From a virus, in the IMG/VR virus record IMGVR_UViG_3300028800_001126, positions 1 through 21,758 of that record: 21,758 nucleotides of DNA. The stretch is one strand, 5' to 3'. Below are positions 20,365 to 21,758 of the stretch, piece after piece (position 1 is the first letter of the stretch; every line of letters begins with the position of its first letter). The notes under the pieces are model-generated. The model was not told where the DNA came from, searched no databases, and saw only the letters and a list, made by a program, of their open reading frames with translations. The position numbers and the translations under genes are program-made.

Positions 20365-21758
20365 ATGGCTGCACAGGCAGTTTCCTTCGACGAATCAACC
20401 GCAACTCCACTGCCTGGCGCGCAACCCTCGCAATCCGTCACCTTTGACGATTCGACGGCGGTTCCCCTCCCGAAGGCCGCATCTGTGCAATCCCAGCCAG
20501 CTGGTGCAGATGGCGCAAACCAGCCATTCAGCCCGGCCGATCGCGCGCTGTACACGCGCCCGGTAAATCCTGGGTTAGCGACCCCTCCGCCAGCGCAGCA
20601 GGCCCAGCCTAATTCTTCACTTCAAGCCCCTCCGGCTCAGCGGCCGGTTGATACGGTGGAAGCTGCTCCGCCGCCAACTTATCTCCAGCGCGCCGAGAGT
20701 GCTATCCGCAACAGCGTGGTGGGTCGCGCGCTGCACATGGACCCGACCGAGAGCGAATCTGAACTACAGCGCACAGGAGACCGCTTCAGTACCCCGGACC
20801 TCTGGCCGGATTGGGCGAAGAAGCCACTTGTGTTTTCAAGTCCCCTGAATGACCAGAATGATCCGCAATTAGCCGCCGAACACGCCCAGGCCCGGCAAAA
20901 CGCTGCGGAGTTCGCACAGAAGCATCCCAAAATAGCGGCCATCGAAGAAGGCGTCGAGAACGCTGGCGGTGCCGCGCTACAGTCGCTTGTAACCCCAGAA
21001 ACCCTCGCTAAAGGGGCGCTCGCGAGCGTAGTACCTGCCGTAATCCCGGCATATATTGGGCAGGCCGCTTCCGGAATCCCAGATGAGATACAAGCTGGCA
21101 ACGCCGCGCGGGACAAGGGAGACATAAAAGGGGCTACTGAGCATTACGTCGCTGGCGGCATCGATGCAGTAACGGCGGCGGCGATGGCTTATGGAGTGCA
21201 TGAGATGGCACGAGGCGGCTACGACTTTCCAGCCGGAAAGCCCAAGCCGTCAGTGGAGATTCCCTCCGAGCCGCGCGCCCTGCCCGCGCCCCCGCAGCCG
21301 ATAGATGGCGAGTACATCGGGGAGCCGGCTGCACCCCCGCAGCCAGGAGACATCATCGAGGGCGAGGGCATCCCCATACCGAAGCCGACCGTGCCAGCGC
21401 CCGCAACCCAAGCGCCTAACCTCTCACAAGCCGAGGCCGCGCTCACAGGGAAGCCCATTGAGGGCGTCGCTCCTGCCGCGCCTACGATCCAGCCGAACCC
21501 AGACGCACCGACGCCTACCCCACCGCCAGCGGCTCCGCAGGCGCAGCCAGAAGCCCGGCGTCCACCGGTACAGGCGTCGACCGACCCGTCCGAGATTCGC
21601 CAGTCGGCCCAAGAGCAAAAGCCGGACCTCAAAGAGATGGCGTCGAACGTCGCCGCGGCCGTCCCGGGCGCCGAGGTTGTCGGCCCGCGCGTAAAGTCGG
21701 CCGATTCGATTGATAACAAGGAGGACCGCGGCAAGCCCGTCGAGTCGAATATCGACAA
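20365..21758 (+). CDS. Large virion protein, N-terminal part, cut by window edge
   Basis: The gene starts at ATG 20365 right after the previous stop and remains open to the window end (464 residues visible). The N-terminus contains a repeated motif, VSFDESTATPLP (6-17) and VTFDDSTAVPLP (25-36). Residues 100-290 are helical, with hydrophobic stretches around 204-236 (SLVTPETLAKGALASVVPAV, IPAYIGQAASG) and 265-281 that could insert into a membrane. Residues 295-405 are a Pro/Ala/Gln linker. The last visible segment (VVGPRVKSADSIDNKEDRGK, 438-457, then PVESNID) resembles the start of a RelA/SpoT-like nucleotidyltransferase region. Position and architecture suggest a large multi-domain ejected protein. 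The ribosome-binding site is weak, so coupling to the preceding gene is likely. Confidence 0.6.
   Translation, partial: MAAQAVSFDESTATPLPGAQPSQSVTFDDSTAVPLPKAASVQSQPAGADGANQPFSPADRALYTRPVNPGLATPPPAQQAQPNSSLQAPPAQRPVDTVEAAPPPTYLQRAESAIRNSVVGRALHMDPTESESELQRTGDRFSTPDLWPDWAKKPLVFSSPLNDQNDPQLAAEHAQARQNAAEFAQKHPKIAAIEEGVENAGGAALQSLVTPETLAKGALASVVPAVIPAYIGQAASGIPDEIQAGNAARDKGDIKGATEHYVAGGIDAVTAAAMAYGVHEMARGGYDFPAGKPKPSVEIPSEPRALPAPPQPIDGEYIGEPAAPPQPGDIIEGEGIPIPKPTVPAPATQAPNLSQAEAALTGKPIEGVAPAAPTIQPNPDAPTPTPPPAAPQAQPEARRPPVQASTDPSEIRQSAQEQKPDLKEMASNVAAAVPGAEVVGPRVKSADSIDNKEDRGKPVESNID

Noticed and set aside
21219-21758. 179-residue open frame on the minus strand at the right edge
   Set aside because: It is antisense to a continuous + frame, and its Gly/Ala-rich text mirrors the Pro/Ala linker codons of the real gene.
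1-21758. tRNA, CRISPR, IS element, attachment site or defence genes
   Set aside because: I looked for cloverleaf-like stretches, regularly spaced repeats, transposase-like proteins and nuclease or toxin motifs, and found none that could be supported.

Overview
This window is a single, co-oriented structural and lysis module of a tailed bacteriophage. Every gene I can support reads on the + strand, and most neighbours overlap by 1-11 bases (ATGA or TAATG junctions) or lie a few bases apart, as in a late phage operon. The gene set (portal, scaffold, HK97-type capsid protein, adaptor, large nozzle-like tail protein, then Ala/Gln/Pro-rich virion proteins) and the absence of tape-measure, tail-tube or sheath genes suggest a short-tailed (podovirus-like) phage. 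The sequence is GC-rich and uses strong Shine-Dalgarno sites. Two lipoproteins with a lipobox and a small lysozyme without a signal peptide suggest a diderm (Gram-negative-type) host. I cannot name the host. No integrase, repressor, terminase or replication gene lies in the window, so I cannot say whether the phage is temperate.

Layout. Bases 1-194 hold the C-terminus of a secreted or fibre-like protein with an Ig-like Cys-containing repeat. Bases 204-2522 form a probable host-lysis region: a lipoprotein, two small membrane proteins, a second lipoprotein, a hydrophobic protein and a T4-type (GH24-like) endolysin. Bases 2519-3796 encode four small proteins. Bases 3786-10496 are the head block: portal, a protein of unknown role, a large acidic Ala/Pro-rich presumed scaffold, a 315-base non-coding leader, and the major capsid protein. 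Bases 10501-13295 hold four proteins of the head completion or connector region. Bases 13303-18253 hold tail proteins, including a 1022-residue nozzle-like protein and a GNAT-like protein. Bases 18256-21758 hold three probable ejected (internal virion) proteins. The last is cut by the window edge just as a possible RelA/SpoT-like segment begins.

How the parts fit. Portal, scaffold and capsid protein build the procapsid. Adaptor and nozzle proteins close the portal and form the short tail. The 18256-21758 proteins would travel inside the particle and enter the host with the DNA. The lysis genes release progeny.

The most unusual observations are these: a near-identical ~34-base leader with a small hairpin in front of two structural genes; a textbook intrinsic terminator embedded in the coding region of a Cys-rich protein directly after the endolysin; an endolysin whose usual catalytic Thr position is Ala; a zinc-ribbon inserted in the portal, with further Cys/His clusters in three other proteins; and the possible nucleotidyltransferase-like segment at the right end. 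I found no CRISPR array, tRNA, IS element or obvious defence system.
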